Positions 16,602-25,270 of a stretch of 64,000 nt of DNA are shown here, one piece after another; position 1 is the stretch's first letter; each line of letters opens with the position of its first letter. The stretch is from DATAOG01 sp963753685. Its GTDB lineage: Bacteria > Pseudomonadota > Alphaproteobacteria > Geminicoccales > Geminicoccaceae. A model generated the notes under the pieces. It saw only the letters and a list, made by a program, of their open reading frames with translations. It did no database searches and was not told where the DNA came from. The position numbers were made by a program, and so were the translations under genes. The stretch is taken from assembly GCA_963753685.1 (NCBI GenBank), contig CAVWDE010000006.1, forward strand, positions 124,001 through 188,000. The letters run 5' to 3'.

Positions 16602-16662
16602 CCCGGCTTTTTAGCAGCTTGTTTAACGTGGCCTGCAAGCCAGCCGGCCCAAATCACCACGT
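16602..16662 (-). ncRNA. SAM-II riboswitch
   Basis: Read on the minus strand, the element has the conserved SAM-II core. The P1 stem CGTGG (16661-16657) pairs with CCACG (16631-16627). The loop contains T-G-A-T-T-T, GCTTGCA closes the first half, and GTTAAACAAG then GCTAAAAAGCCGG follow. CCGGCT pairs with AGCCGG (16608-16603) to form the pseudoknot. SAM-II riboswitches are known mainly from alphaproteobacteria upstream of methionine genes such as metA, metX and metZ, which fits the gene downstream. Confidence 0.9.
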
Positions 16663-16754
16663 GAGCCCGAACCTAGCGCGCGCCGGCAGCAGCCGTCAAC
16701 CGCGATCATCGACCGCCGTGTCGGCGCGGCTGACGGCGGGCTGCAGCGGCCGGC

Positions 16755-17144
16755 TCAGGCCGCCCGGGAGGTGGGCCGGGCGGGCGGCGGCTCGCTCGCG
16801 CTCGACGGCACGCGCGGCCCGGCCGGGTGGCTGGCCGGGACCGCCGACAAGGCACGCGAGCGGGCAAGGATGGCGAGCTTGCGCGCGATCAGGACCGCGC
16901 CGCCGAGCACCAGGGCGAGCAGGCCGAGATCGACGGCAGAGGGTCCGCTTTCGTAGGCGCTCGCGAAGCCGGCGACGAAATTCGCAAGCCCGATCGCGAA
17001 CAGGGTGACGAGGCCGATCGCGATCAGCTCGCCCGCCCAGGCCGCGCTCGTCCAGCGTGGAGCATCGGGGCTGCGGGCGACCACGGCGACCGCCGCGAGG
17101 GTCAAAACCGCACCGGTGATCAGCAGAGCACCGAACGTCAACAT
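16755..17144 (-). CDS. Small membrane protein, paralogue of the next gene
   Basis: A 129-residue protein of unknown function with three predicted membrane helices (residues ~4-25, ~38-62 and ~72-92) and a Pro/Ser/Ala-rich C-terminal tail. The ATG at 17144 is preferred over a TTG nine bases upstream. The segment P-D-A-P-R-W-T-S recurs as P-R-A-P-R-W-T-R in the upstream neighbour at 17282-17692, with similar helix spacing, so the two look like an ancient tandem duplication. No catalytic motif is visible. Confidence 0.65.
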   Translation of the reverse strand: MLTFGALLITGAVLTLAAVAVVARSPDAPRWTSAAWAGELIAIGLVTLFAIGLANFVAGFASAYESGPSAVDLGLLALVLGGAVLIARKLAILARSRALSAVPASHPAGPRVPSSASEPPPARPTSRAA

Positions 17145-17281
17145 GGGGGTCAACCTTTCAGATGGCGCCGCGCGCCGGCCGCGGTCGGCGTTGAGCTCAC
17201 GGTGCGTGCGGCGCTGGTTGCGTGGAGGTCAAAGGCGAGGCGGGGCACCGGGATGGCACCGATGCCGGCGCCGCAGGACGC

Positions 17282-17692
17282 TCAGGCCGCGGGTCGCTGC
17301 ACCGCTCGCGCGGACGGCAGCAGCGGCGGCGCACCTTTGACCACGAGGGTCGGTTGCGCGGCCGGCGCGCCGGCCGCGGTTGGTGGGGCGGCGAGGCCGT
17401 AGGCCCGCAGCCGTCCGCCGATCGCGAGTCGCCACAGACCCGCGATCGCGATCGCGACCGCCACGGGCATGACCAGCTCGTAGAAGCTGCCGACCCCGTG
17501 CAGCAGCCGATAGACGCCGGTGAAGATGTAGCCGAGCCCGAGACCCAGCACCGCGGTCACCGGAATCACCATCAGCATCGCGACCAGCTCGGGCCTCGTC
17601 CAGCGCGGCGCCCGGGGATGCCGGAACAACAGCGCCAGCAGGCCCGCCGCCAGAACGCCGGCCCCGACCAGGATGCTACCTATCGCCAACAT
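17282..17692 (-). CDS. Small membrane protein, paralogue of the downstream gene
   Basis: A 136-residue membrane protein with helices at about residues 2-21, 37-62 and 72-94, and a Pro/Ala-rich C-terminus. ATG 17692 has GGGAG 8 bp upstream; the longer open frame up to 17788 is basic and proline-rich and looks non-coding. It shares the H-P-R-A-P-R-W-T-R motif between helices 1 and 2 with the gene at 16755-17144. Function unknown. Confidence 0.65.
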   Translation of the reverse strand: MLAIGSILVGAGVLAAGLLALLFRHPRAPRWTRPELVAMLMVIPVTAVLGLGLGYIFTGVYRLLHGVGSFYELVMPVAVAIAIAGLWRLAIGGRLRAYGLAAPPTAAGAPAAQPTLVVKGAPPLLPSARAVQRPAA

Positions 17693-17875
17693 ATGGTGGT
17701 CTCCCACAAAGCTTGACCGAGGGAGCGGCGGCCGTCGGCGGAACCCGGCGGGGGCGGACCGGTCACGAGGATCGCGGTCACGACCCAAGATGATGAGGCT
17801 GAAGGACGCGGGAACTCAGCCGGCGGCGCGCGCCAAGGCGCTGACCTGCAACCGCCCGGTCGGCGATGCGGCCAG

Positions 17876-18316
17876 TCAGGCAGACGCTGACGCGGGGTCC
17901 GGGGGACCGGTCGGGCTGCGGGCTGTGCCCACTGAGCTTTGATGGAAGACGTCTCTTGGTTCGCCGTCGCGCGCCAGGGGGCGCTCCGGAAGCACCTGAG
18001 GCCGTGCGCTGACGCCGGATCGGACCGGGTCGGGTCGGGTCGGTGCCAGGCCGGGCTTGGCCTCGAGCCGCAGCCAGCGCGTGAGGACGCCGAGATCCCA
18101 AGGCTGGACGGGCCGGACCCGGGGCGCCGGCTGGCCGATGGGGACCTCGAGGTCGGCCCGGACGGCCAACGCGTATTCGGGCGCGACCCGAACCGGCGGC
18201 AGGTCGATCGGCGACGCCGGCTGGGCACACGGCAGGACCGTCAGAAGAACCGCGAACCACGCCGCGAGCCCGCTTCGCAACGGCCTGGCCCGTCCTGTTC
18301 GCTCAGCCACCGGCAC
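17876..18316 (-). CDS. Hypothetical exported protein
   Basis: A 146-residue open frame with a plausible signal: a basic start, then L-A-A-W-F-A-V-L-L-T-V-L-P-C-A-Q-P-A-S at residues ~17-35, where the cysteine could be a lipobox. The rest is Pro/Arg-rich with no known domain (D-L-P-P-V-R-V-A-P-E-Y-A-L-A-V). Several other frames are also open here, so it could be spurious. It lies between the membrane-protein pair and the AbrB-type transporter. Confidence 0.35.
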   Translation of the reverse strand: MPVAERTGRARPLRSGLAAWFAVLLTVLPCAQPASPIDLPPVRVAPEYALAVRADLEVPIGQPAPRVRPVQPWDLGVLTRWLRLEAKPGLAPTRPDPVRSGVSARPQVLPERPLARDGEPRDVFHQSSVGTARSPTGPPDPASASA

Positions 18317-18462
18317 GCCCTTCGCGCCCCGATCGCGCCCGCAAGGCGCCGCCGCGCGACGCCTGACCCAGGATGGTCCGCCCGCCCATGGGCGTCAAGG
18401 ACTACAGCCGCGGCCCGGCAGGCCATCCGGAGGCGGGCGGGTCCGTCCCGCTGATCGGCGGA

Positions 18463-19545
18463 TCATCGGAAGTGACGTCGCAGCCAGATCGGCAGCACGA
18501 TGCTGAGCGCCATGAAACGCAGGGCATGGTGGACCCCGACGAAGGCCGGATCGAGACCGAGCGCCAGCGCCATGATCGCCATCACGTCGACCCCGCCCGG
18601 CGCATAGGCGAGCAGCAGCTGGTCGAGCGGCAGGTGGAGAAGCATCGCGGCGGTCGCGGCGAAGGCGCCCGAGATGATCAGCCCGAGCGTGACCGTGGCC
18701 AGGCCCGCGACCAGCGTCTCCAGGATCAGCCGCAGGCTCACGCCTTTGAAGCGCAGCCCGACGAAGGTGCCGGTCACGATGTAGGCGAACACGAGCAGCC
18801 GCGGCGACAGCCGGGCATCGGTCAGGCCGGTGCCATGGATCAGGGCGCTCGCGAACATGGCGCCGAGCAGCGTCCCGGCCGGGACGTTGAGGCGCTCGCA
18901 GACGCCGCCGATCAGGCCGCAGGCGGCGAGCGCGATCAGGAGCTCGAGCGGGCCGGCGGCGCTGGTCAGAGCGGCGTTCGGGGCAGCGGCGCCCTGCTCG
19001 AGCGCGCTCAGCAGCGGCGGCAGCACGCCGGTCAGCACCAGGAGGCGGATCAGCTGCGTGACCGCGACCCGGGGCACATCCGCCCGGCTGCGCATCGCCA
19101 TCAGCAGGAGGTAGGTGAAGGCGCCCGGCACCGCGCTGAACGCGGCGGTCGCCGGGTCCCAGCGATGGACGAGGCGCAGATAGGCGCTGAGCGCGATCGA
19201 GGTCGCAGCGATGCTGCCGGCCAGGAACAGGAGGCTCGCGGGCCAGAGCGCCACCTTGGCGAGCGTCGCCGGGGTGAGGTTGGCGCCCATCGTGAACCCC
19301 AGGACCATGAAGGCGAGCTGACGCAGCCAGCCAGGCATGCCGACCCCGAGCCCGGCGAGGGCTGCGCCCGCGACCGCCAGCATGGCACCCGAGATCCAGG
19401 GCGCCGGCAGGCCGAGTGCTGTGAAGATCGCCCCGCCCGCGGCCCCGGTCGACAGTCCCTGCAGCGTGCCCGAGCGCCAGATCTCGCCCGGCAGCCGGCC
19501 GAGCCAGCCGGGCGGTCCGCCGACCGGGATCGGCTGATCGCTCAA
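18463..19545 (-). CDS. AbrB-family membrane protein (putative transporter)
   Basis: A 360-residue integral membrane protein with about ten helices in two similar halves, the AbrB-duplication family, sometimes labelled 'ammonia monooxygenase'. Diagnostic stretches are G-L-P-A-P-W-I-S-G-A-M-L, M-V-L-G-F-T-M-G-A-N-L-T-P in the first half, and A-Y-A-P-G-G-V-D-V-M-A-I-M-A-L in the second. The transported compound is unknown. The start overlaps the stop of the hydroxyacid dehydrogenase gene by 4 bp, so the two are co-translated and may act on the same organic acid. Confidence 0.85.
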   Translation of the reverse strand: MSDQPIPVGGPPGWLGRLPGEIWRSGTLQGLSTGAAGGAIFTALGLPAPWISGAMLAVAGAALAGLGVGMPGWLRQLAFMVLGFTMGANLTPATLAKVALWPASLLFLAGSIAATSIALSAYLRLVHRWDPATAAFSAVPGAFTYLLLMAMRSRADVPRVAVTQLIRLLVLTGVLPPLLSALEQGAAAPNAALTSAAGPLELLIALAACGLIGGVCERLNVPAGTLLGAMFASALIHGTGLTDARLSPRLLVFAYIVTGTFVGLRFKGVSLRLILETLVAGLATVTLGLIISGAFAATAAMLLHLPLDQLLLAYAPGGVDVMAIMALALGLDPAFVGVHHALRFMALSIVLPIWLRRHFR

Positions 19546-20501
19546 GCGGCATCGCCGGCAAGGACGTTGCGCGGCGAGCCGTCGAGCCAGGCCTGCACCA
19601 GCAGGGCCGTCTCGCGGTAGAACACGCGGTAGGTCTCGCGGGTCACGTAGCCGATGTGCGGCGTGAGCAGGAGGTTCGGCGTGCGCCGGAGAGGGTGGCC
19701 AGTGGGCAGCGGCTCCTGATCGTAGACGTCGAGCGCGGCGCCGGCGATCCGGCCCTGCTCGAGCGCCAGGATCAGCGCTCCCTCATCGACGATCGGGCCG
19801 CGCGAGGTGTTGATCAGGTACGCATCCGGTCGCATCAGTTCGAGCTCGCGCGCGCCGACCAGCCCCTCGGTCCTGGGGCTCTGGCGGAGGTGGATGGTGA
19901 CGAAATCGGCGCCGGCGAACAGCTCGTCCCTGGCCACCCGCCGGACGCCCACCTCGGCCGCGCGCGCGTCGGTGAGGTTCTGGCTCCAGGCGATCAGGTT
20001 CATGCCGAAGGCCTTGCCGAAGCCCGCGATCTGGGCGCCGATATGGCCGAGCCCGAGGAGGCCGAGCGTGGCGCCATGGAGATCGCGCCCGATCCCGACC
20101 TGCCAGCCGCCGGCGCGGACCGAGTTGGCCTCGGGCAGCAGGCCGCGCGCGAGCGCCAGGATCAGGGTGAACGCGAGCTCGCCCGCCGCGTGTCCGGGCG
20201 AGCCCGTGCCGCAGACGGTGACGCCCTGGCGCGCCGCGGCCGCAAGATCGATCGCGGCGTTGCGCCGGCCGGTGGTCACCAGCAGCCTGAGCTTGGGCAG
20301 GCGCTCGAACAGGCTCGCCGGGAACGGCGTCCGCTCGCGCATGATGCAGACGATCTCGAAGCCCGCGAGCGCATCGGCGACCGCGTCCAGGGCGCCGAGA
20401 TGGCGATCGAACACGGTGATCTCGACCGCCGCCCGCAGCGGCGACCAGTCGGCCATGTCGAGTGCCACCCGCTGGTAGTCGTCGAGGATCGCGAGCCTCA
20501 T
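19542..20501 (-). CDS. D-2-hydroxyacid dehydrogenase
   Basis: A 319-residue NAD(P)-dependent dehydrogenase of the D-isomer 2-hydroxyacid family. The nucleotide-binding G-L-G-H-I-G is near residue 150. Catalytic residues follow the family pattern: Arg in I-N-T-S-R-G-P-I-V, Glu in D-V-Y-D-Q-E-P-L-P, and His in L-T-P-H-I-G-Y. The N-terminal catalytic domain contains T-T-G-R-R-N-A-A-I-D. It would interconvert a 2-keto acid and a D-2-hydroxy acid. It is first gene of a two-gene operon with the AbrB transporter. Confidence 0.9.
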   Translation of the reverse strand: MRLAILDDYQRVALDMADWSPLRAAVEITVFDRHLGALDAVADALAGFEIVCIMRERTPFPASLFERLPKLRLLVTTGRRNAAIDLAAAARQGVTVCGTGSPGHAAGELAFTLILALARGLLPEANSVRAGGWQVGIGRDLHGATLGLLGLGHIGAQIAGFGKAFGMNLIAWSQNLTDARAAEVGVRRVARDELFAGADFVTIHLRQSPRTEGLVGARELELMRPDAYLINTSRGPIVDEGALILALEQGRIAGAALDVYDQEPLPTGHPLRRTPNLLLTPHIGYVTRETYRVFYRETALLVQAWLDGSPRNVLAGDAA

Positions 20502-20762
20502 GCCTGACCTCCTGGTTTGAGCCTGCCGGTCCGCCCGAGCCGATGACGAAGCCCGGCAGCGAACCGGTAGATCTTGTGCCCCAGCTGGCGGTCGGGCAAG
20601 GGCAGGAGCGGGCGCCGCGAAGCCAATCGATCCTCGAGCCCGGCCTACCGTCGCGCCCCGTCACCGACAGCGCCCAGCCACCGAAGGGCCCAGCCGCCCC
20701 ATCCGGCGCAGCAGCACTGCCAGCGCAAGCTGATCGCCGCTCGAACGCCGGATCGAGGCCAC

Positions 20763-20826
20763 GCTCATCCGCTCGCGGCGCGTGATTGGGAGCCGCTCAT
20801 CCGCTCGTGGCGCGTGATCGGGAGCC
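20763..20826. repeat. 32-bp tandem duplication
   Basis: Two adjacent 32-bp copies (20763-20794 and 20795-20826), each starting GCTCATCCGCTCG and ending GGGAGCC, differ at two positions. They lie in non-coding DNA upstream of the hydroxyacid dehydrogenase. Confidence 0.8.
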
Positions 20827-20907
20827 GTTTCCCCCCGGGGCCCAAGCCGATCCGCCCGGCATCAACGAAACGTCAACGATTGTCCGTTAAGCTTGTCTTC
20901 GGCTGAT

Positions 20908-20972
20908 CCATGCGATCGTGGGAATCCATGCGCGCGCGAGAGTTCGGCGGGCGGATTCCCACGGTCGCATGG
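20908..20972. repeat. Long inverted repeat (20-bp arms, 25-bp loop)
   Basis: Arm 20908-20927 (CCATGCGATCGTGGGAATCC) pairs with 20953-20972 at 19 of 20 positions. The loop is 25 bp. There is no following T-run, so a simple intrinsic terminator is unlikely; it may be a REP-like element, a protein-binding site or a trace of a mobile element. Confidence 0.8.
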
Positions 20973-21092
20973 ACCAGGGCATCGGCACCCTGGCGGGATA
21001 GGGTTACCCAAAGGTTAACGCAGCGCCACCGGACGGACGTTGACCGGCATCCACCGACCAGGCCCGCGCGCTTTCCGATCGCCGGATCAGGC

Positions 21093-21345
21093 GTGGTCGA
21101 TGTCCGGCTGCGACCATGTCCGGCAGACCATCCACGATGGATCGCTGAGCGGGGTTGGGTCGATGCCCGCTGCGACCACGCCCGGCAGGGCATCCGCGAT
21201 GGATCGCTGGGCAGCTGTGGTCGATGTCCGGCCGCGAGCAGGCGCGGCACGCCAACCTCGACGGGCGTCGGCTCGGGCTTGGTGCATGACGGCGGGCAGC
21301 GAATTCACGATCGATCCGCGGCGCGGTCTGGTCGATGCCTGGCGG
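21093..21345. repeat. Degenerate minisatellite, unit about 62 bp
   Basis: The block GGTCGATG(T/C)CCGGC(T)GCGA...CACGATGGATCGCTG recurs with GTCGATG at 21096, 21159, 21220 and 21331. Spacings of 63 and 61 bp separate the first three copies; a longer interval precedes the fourth, diverged copy. Each unit carries an ATCC...GGAT half-palindrome. Confidence 0.6.
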
Positions 21346-21402
21346 GGATCGGACCAGCGCGGGCAGGCCCCGGAACGCCAGGGGCAGCAAGCGGCTGCCA
21401 GC

Positions 21403-22201
21403 CTAGCGGAAGGTCGGGGGGCGCTTCTCGAGAAAGGCGCGCAGCCCCTCCGCGGCATCCTCGCCGGTCTGGGCGAGCGCGGCGCAGAGGCTCTCGGTGA
21501 ACAGCCCGTCCGCGCGCGCCATGTCGTCGATCCGACCGAGCGCCTGGATGATCAGATGATTGCTGAGGCGGGCGTTGCCGGCGATCGTGCCCGGCGAGCC
21601 GCAGGGCCTCGACCATCCCCTCGCCCGCCGCCGCCAGGTACTGCGCAAGGCCGAGCCGGACCGCCTCCTCGGCGCCATAGCTGCGGCCGGTCAGCATCAT
21701 CTCGACCAACCGGTCGGCGCCGAGGATCCGGCCGACCCGGACCGAGGCGCCGCCGCCCGTGAAGATCCCGCGCCGGCCCTCCGGCAGCTGGAAGATCGCC
21801 GAGGGCTCCGCGACCCGGACGTGGCAGGCGAGCGCGAGCTCCAGCCCGCCGCCGATCACCGCCCCCTCGAGCAGGGCGACCACCGGCAGCCCGCCCAGCT
21901 GAACCGCGTCCATGACCCGGTGCCAGGTCCGCGAATGGCGCATGACCTCGGCCGGAGGTCGCTCGACATGCTCGGCGAGGTCGAGCCCGGCCGAGAAATG
22001 GCCGCCGGCGCCCGCGAGAACGGCGACCCGCACGTCCGGCGGCGGGCCCGCGAAGAAGCTTTCGAGCTCGGCGATCAGCCGATCGTTCAAAGCATTGCGC
22101 TTCTCGGGCCGTTGCAGGGTCAGGCGGGCGATCCGGCCGTCGATCTGGACGTCCAGAAGTTGCGAGCTCCGGCGCTCGCCCGATGGCGCGGTGGTCGACA
22201 T
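21403..22201 (-). CDS. Enoyl-CoA hydratase/isomerase family protein (frameshifted in this sequence)
   Basis: A crotonase-fold protein of ~265 residues read in two frames. The N-terminal part has R-P-E-K-R-N-A-L-N, G-A-G-G-H-F-S-A-G-L-D-L and the oxyanion-hole segment G-A-V-I-G-G-G-L-E-L-A-L. After a CCC/GGG run at 21590-21592 the frame shifts, and the tail (A-R-L-S-N-H-L-I-I-Q-A-L, F-L-E-K-R-P-P-T-F-R) is in the other frame; dropping one base joins them. It is divergent from a TRAP binding-protein gene. The CoA substrate is unknown. Confidence 0.82.
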
Positions 22202-22317
22202 GGGGATGGGGTCTCCCGGTTGTCATCGATCTGGCTTCGATGGATAACGGCTCTCGATCACAAGCGCGCAGCGCCGCACAAACTGTCTCTGGCGACGGCA
22301 ATTCGGGAGGCGCAACG

Positions 22318-23361
22318 GTGGCAGCCGTCAGGATCGTCGCACTCGCGGGCGCGCTCGGCGCCGCTTCGGTTGCGCTTGGGACCGGGCTCGCGGCCGCGCA
22401 GGCGGCCGAAGTCGAGCTCCGTCTCGCCCACTGGGTGCCGGCGCAGCATCCGCTCCAGCCGACCGGCCTGGAACCCTGGGCGCAGTCGATCGCAAAGGCT
22501 TCCGGCGGACGGATCCACATCACCATCTTCCCGGCCCAGCAGCTCGGCGCCGCGCCGGACCACTACGACATGGCGCGCGACGACATCGCCGACATCACCT
22601 TCGTCAATCCCGGCTATCAGGCGGGCCGCTTCCCGATCATCGCGCACGGCGAGATCCCGTTCCAGATCACCAACGCCAGGGGCGGCTCCAGGGCGATCGA
22701 TGCCTGGTACCGGCCCTACGCCGGGCAGGAAATGGCCGACGTCAAGTTCTGCATGGCTTTTCTCCACTCGCCCGGAACGTTTCATTCGAAGGAGCAACTC
22801 ACCCGGCCGGAGGACGTGCGGGGCAAGACCATCCGGCCGGCGCAGGCGACCATCGCCCGCTTCGTCAACCTGTTGGGCGGCGCCAGCGTCCAGGTGCCGG
22901 CCCCGGAAGCCCGCGAGGCGCTCGCCAAGGGTGCTGCGGATGCGATCACCTTCCCCTGGAACTCGCTCTACATCTTCGGCATCGACAGCATCACCAGGTA
23001 CCATCTGGACATGCCACTCTACGTCACGACGTTCGTCCTGGTCATGAACAAGCCGCGCTATGAGGGCCTGGCGGACGCCGACCGCAAGGTGATCGACGAT
23101 CACTGCACCAGCGACTGGGCCGAGAAGATGGCGACCGGCTGGGCCGATTGGGAAGACGCGGGCCGGATCAAGATGCTGAAGGACCCCTCGCACATGGTCT
23201 ACGAGCCGACGCCTGCGGACGTCCAGGCCTGGCGGGCCGCCGCCGCCCCGCTGCTCGACGCCTGGAAGGCCGACGTCACGGCGCGGGGCTACGACGCCGA
23301 GGCGATCCACGAGGCCTTCGTCCAGACCATGAAGGCCAACGGCGCCTGGTACGGCGAGTAG
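22318..23361 (+). CDS. TRAP transporter substrate-binding protein (DctP type), orphan
   Basis: A 347-residue periplasmic TRAP binding protein. GTG 22318 follows CGGGAGG with 7 bp spacing; the signal peptide ends A-A-A-Q-A-A (~residue 27). The DctP family pattern is clear: L-R-L-A-H-W-V-P-A-Q-H-P, then G-R-I-H-I-T-I-F-P-A-Q-Q-L-G, and the ligand-contact region V-R-G-K-T-I-R-P near residue 160. No DctQ or DctM genes follow; degenerate IS and phage sequence follows instead. It may work with membrane subunits encoded elsewhere or may have lost them. Confidence 0.88.
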   Translation: MAAVRIVALAGALGAASVALGTGLAAAQAAEVELRLAHWVPAQHPLQPTGLEPWAQSIAKASGGRIHITIFPAQQLGAAPDHYDMARDDIADITFVNPGYQAGRFPIIAHGEIPFQITNARGGSRAIDAWYRPYAGQEMADVKFCMAFLHSPGTFHSKEQLTRPEDVRGKTIRPAQATIARFVNLLGGASVQVPAPEAREALAKGAADAITFPWNSLYIFGIDSITRYHLDMPLYVTTFVLVMNKPRYEGLADADRKVIDDHCTSDWAEKMATGWADWEDAGRIKMLKDPSHMVYEPTPADVQAWRAAAAPLLDAWKADVTARGYDAEAIHEAFVQTMKANGAWYGE

Positions 23362-23389
23362 CCGGGCGGCCGGTCGGGGCCTCGCGCGC

Positions 23390-23870
23390 ATGACGTTGGC
23401 CGCTTCGTACGGCGCGGTGCGCCCGGTGGCATCGCCGACCGTGCTGATCCGGCCGGTGCGGTCGATCTCGCCGGACTGGTACTTCCTTGGCGTGAGGCCG
23501 AAAAGAGCCCGGACGTCTTTGGACTTCCTGAACCGTCCGGGATCGTCGATCGCCGATGACTAGGTGAGCGAAGTCACCGGACCGACGCCAGGCGCCGTCA
23601 CCAACAGCCGGCAAACCTCGTTGTCGCGCGCAAGCTGCGGCAGCTGCCGGTGGAGCGGCGCGAACTCTGTGCGCAAGGTCGAACCCTCCGCGCGCGACCG
23701 TCCCCACCTTGGGCCCGAATCCGCGCAGGATCCCGCGCAGACTGTTCTCGAGGTCGATCAATTTGGTCTGGAGCTGCCTGCGCGCCGTCAACCGGGCGCG
23801 CACTTCCGGCGCGCTCAGGGTTTGGGCGTGCACCGGCCGAAACCAGCCGAGCCGCATCAAGTGCACGTGC
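23390..23870 (-). pseudogene. IS110-family transposase remnant
   Basis: The minus strand encodes, across several frames, the middle and C-terminal part of an IS110/IS116 transposase: R-P-V-H-A-Q-T-L-S-A, then T-K-L-I-D-L-E-N-S-L-R-G-I-L-R-G-F-G, then (shifted) V-C-R-L-L-V-T-A-P-G-V-G, F-R-K-S-K-D-V-R-A-L-F-G-L-T-P, K-Y-Q-S-G-E-I-D-R-T-G and Y-E-A-A-N-V. The N-terminal DEDD catalytic domain is missing and no flanking repeats are visible, so it is a decayed, immobile fragment. Confidence 0.75.
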
Positions 23871-23930
23871 GGTCCAACCCGCCGCCAACCGGCACCCGCC
23901 CGCGCGTGCTGATCAAGGGCAAGCGCACCT

Positions 23931-24219
23931 GATGACGGTGCCGTCGACGCGACCTTCGCCGCGTTCGGGATCGACGCCACCTACACCCCGGCCGGCGGCG
24001 AGCCGGTCGCGGTGCTGGTCATCGCCCAGCGTCCGGACACGGCCGTGGGCTTCGGGGAGACCCGCATCCATGCCGAGACGGCCATGTTCGAGGTGCGGGC
24101 GAGCGACGTCGGGAACCCGCGCCCAGGTGACATGCTCACGGTTGGCGGCGAGAGGTTCGTCATCCGGAGAGCCGGAGCGGCGCGATCCCGACCGGCTCGT
24201 CTGGAACCTTGATGCAAGG
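23931..24219 (+). pseudogene. Prophage head-tail joining protein remnant
   Basis: An open stretch without a good start codon reads F-G-I-D-A-T-Y-T-P-A-G-G-E-P-V, then V-G-F-G-E-T-R-I-H-A-E-T, F-E-V-R-A-S-D-V and P-G-D-M-L-T-V-G-G-E-R-F-V-I, the pattern of phage/GTA head-tail connector proteins. The ending R-D-P-D-R-L-V-W-N-L-D is in a different frame. It is truncated and frameshifted. It sits next to the IS110 remnant and 2 kb from a tape-measure fragment, so a prophage or GTA-like region has decayed here. Confidence 0.6.
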
Positions 24220-24274
24220 TCGACAGGAGAGCAGTCCGCTCACTCAGTGTGCGGATTGCCCTCTTGGCGCTATC

Positions 24275-25270
24275 TCAGCTCAGCGCTGCGATGATCCCGC
24301 CGATCCGCTCGATGTTCCCCAGGGTCTCATGATGGTCGAGGCCTGGCCATTGCACGCGCAAAAGGATCTGGTCGGTCCGGGCGATCTCCGCATAGTGCAG
24401 GATCTCGTCTTTCACCTGCTCGGCCTCGCCGATCAGGAACCGGCCCTTGGCGAAGTCGTCGAAGGTGGCGCTCAGGTCGCGCTTCGTGGTCTCGCCTTGG
24501 CCCCACGAGGCGTAGGCGTTGTATTTGAACAGGAGCGGCCCGCGGCTGGTCGCCGCCGCATGCTCGGCATCGCGGCCGACGAAGCATTCGCGGATCAGCG
24601 GGCAGCTGACGTCCTCCGGCTGGCCGGTCCGGCGCCGTTCATCGCGAAAGACCTCCAGGCGGGCCAGCATCGATCGGATCGACAGCGTCGGCGCGATGCA
24701 CCAGGCATCGGCGATCCGCGCGGCCCTGCGCACGGCCGGCTCGACGTCGCCGCCGAGCCAGATCGGCGGCCGTGGGCTCTGCTTGGGCCTGACGCTCGCC
24801 TGGGCGTGGTCGAGGTGGAAGTATCTGCCGTGGTGGGTGACGCTGTCCTCGGTCCACAGCCGCTTGATCAGCTCCAGGCCCTCGGTCAGGCGCCCGACGC
24901 GCTCGCGCTGGTCCACGCCCATCGCCTGGAACTCCTCGGGTCGGTAGCCGAGGCCGGCCCCGAGCACGTAGTTGCCGTCCGAAAGCCAGTCGATGGTCGC
25001 GGCTTCCTCGGCCGCCAGCACCGGGTTCATCATCGACAGCAAGAGGACGCCGGGACCGATCTGCATGCCGGCCGCGTCCGCCACCAGGTGGCCGAGCAGC
25101 GGGTTGGTCTGGAACATGCCCATCGGACCGGTCAGCAGGTGCTGGCCTACCAATAAGGAGGAGAAGCCGTGGTCGCGGGCAGCGCGCACCTGCGCGCGCA
25201 ACGCCTTCAGGAACGCCGCCGGAGTCTCCTCCGGCGACCACTGCACTGCGGTGAACAACCCGATGCGCAT
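24275..25270 (-). CDS. LLM-class flavin-dependent oxidoreductase
   Basis: A 331-residue luciferase-like monooxygenase with a TIM barrel. It opens M-R-I-G-L-F-T-A-V-Q-W and contains the typical G-A-G-L-G-Y-R-P-E-E-F, R-L-T-E-G-L-E-L-I-K-R-L-W and P-P-I-W-L-G-G segments near residues 110, 140 and 170. The ATG at 25270 follows GGAGGGG closely; the open frame upstream looks non-coding. The family uses FMNH2 or F420; neither cofactor partner nor substrate can be inferred. It lies between phage remnants but looks intact. Confidence 0.88.
   Translation of the reverse strand: MRIGLFTAVQWSPEETPAAFLKALRAQVRAARDHGFSSLLVGQHLLTGPMGMFQTNPLLGHLVADAAGMQIGPGVLLLSMMNPVLAAEEAATIDWLSDGNYVLGAGLGYRPEEFQAMGVDQRERVGRLTEGLELIKRLWTEDSVTHHGRYFHLDHAQASVRPKQSPRPPIWLGGDVEPAVRRAARIADAWCIAPTLSIRSMLARLEVFRDERRRTGQPEDVSCPLIRECFVGRDAEHAAATSRGPLLFKYNAYASWGQGETTKRDLSATFDDFAKGRFLIGEAEQVKDEILHYAEIARTDQILLRVQWPGLDHHETLGNIERIGGIIAALS

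Larger units (their letters stand above)
20502..21402. other. Repeat-rich intergenic region
   Basis: About 900 bp with no believable gene; the open frames here are Arg/Pro-rich and conflict with each other. It holds a two-copy 32-bp tandem repeat (20763-20826), a long hairpin (20908-20972) and a degenerate ~62-bp repeat array (about 21093-21345), listed separately. It separates two minus-strand genes. Confidence 0.6.

Noticed and set aside
18463..19545. Ammonia monooxygenase or AbrB DNA-binding regulator
   Set aside because: Database-style names for this family are misleading; the protein is clearly an integral membrane protein without a DNA-binding or monooxygenase motif.
21093..21345. CRISPR array
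   Set aside because: The repeat units are degenerate, ~62 bp, unevenly spaced and lack unique spacers or nearby cas genes.
20457..21762. Several short open frames in the repeat-rich intergenic region
   Set aside because: They overlap each other on both strands, follow the repeats and lack any protein-like pattern.
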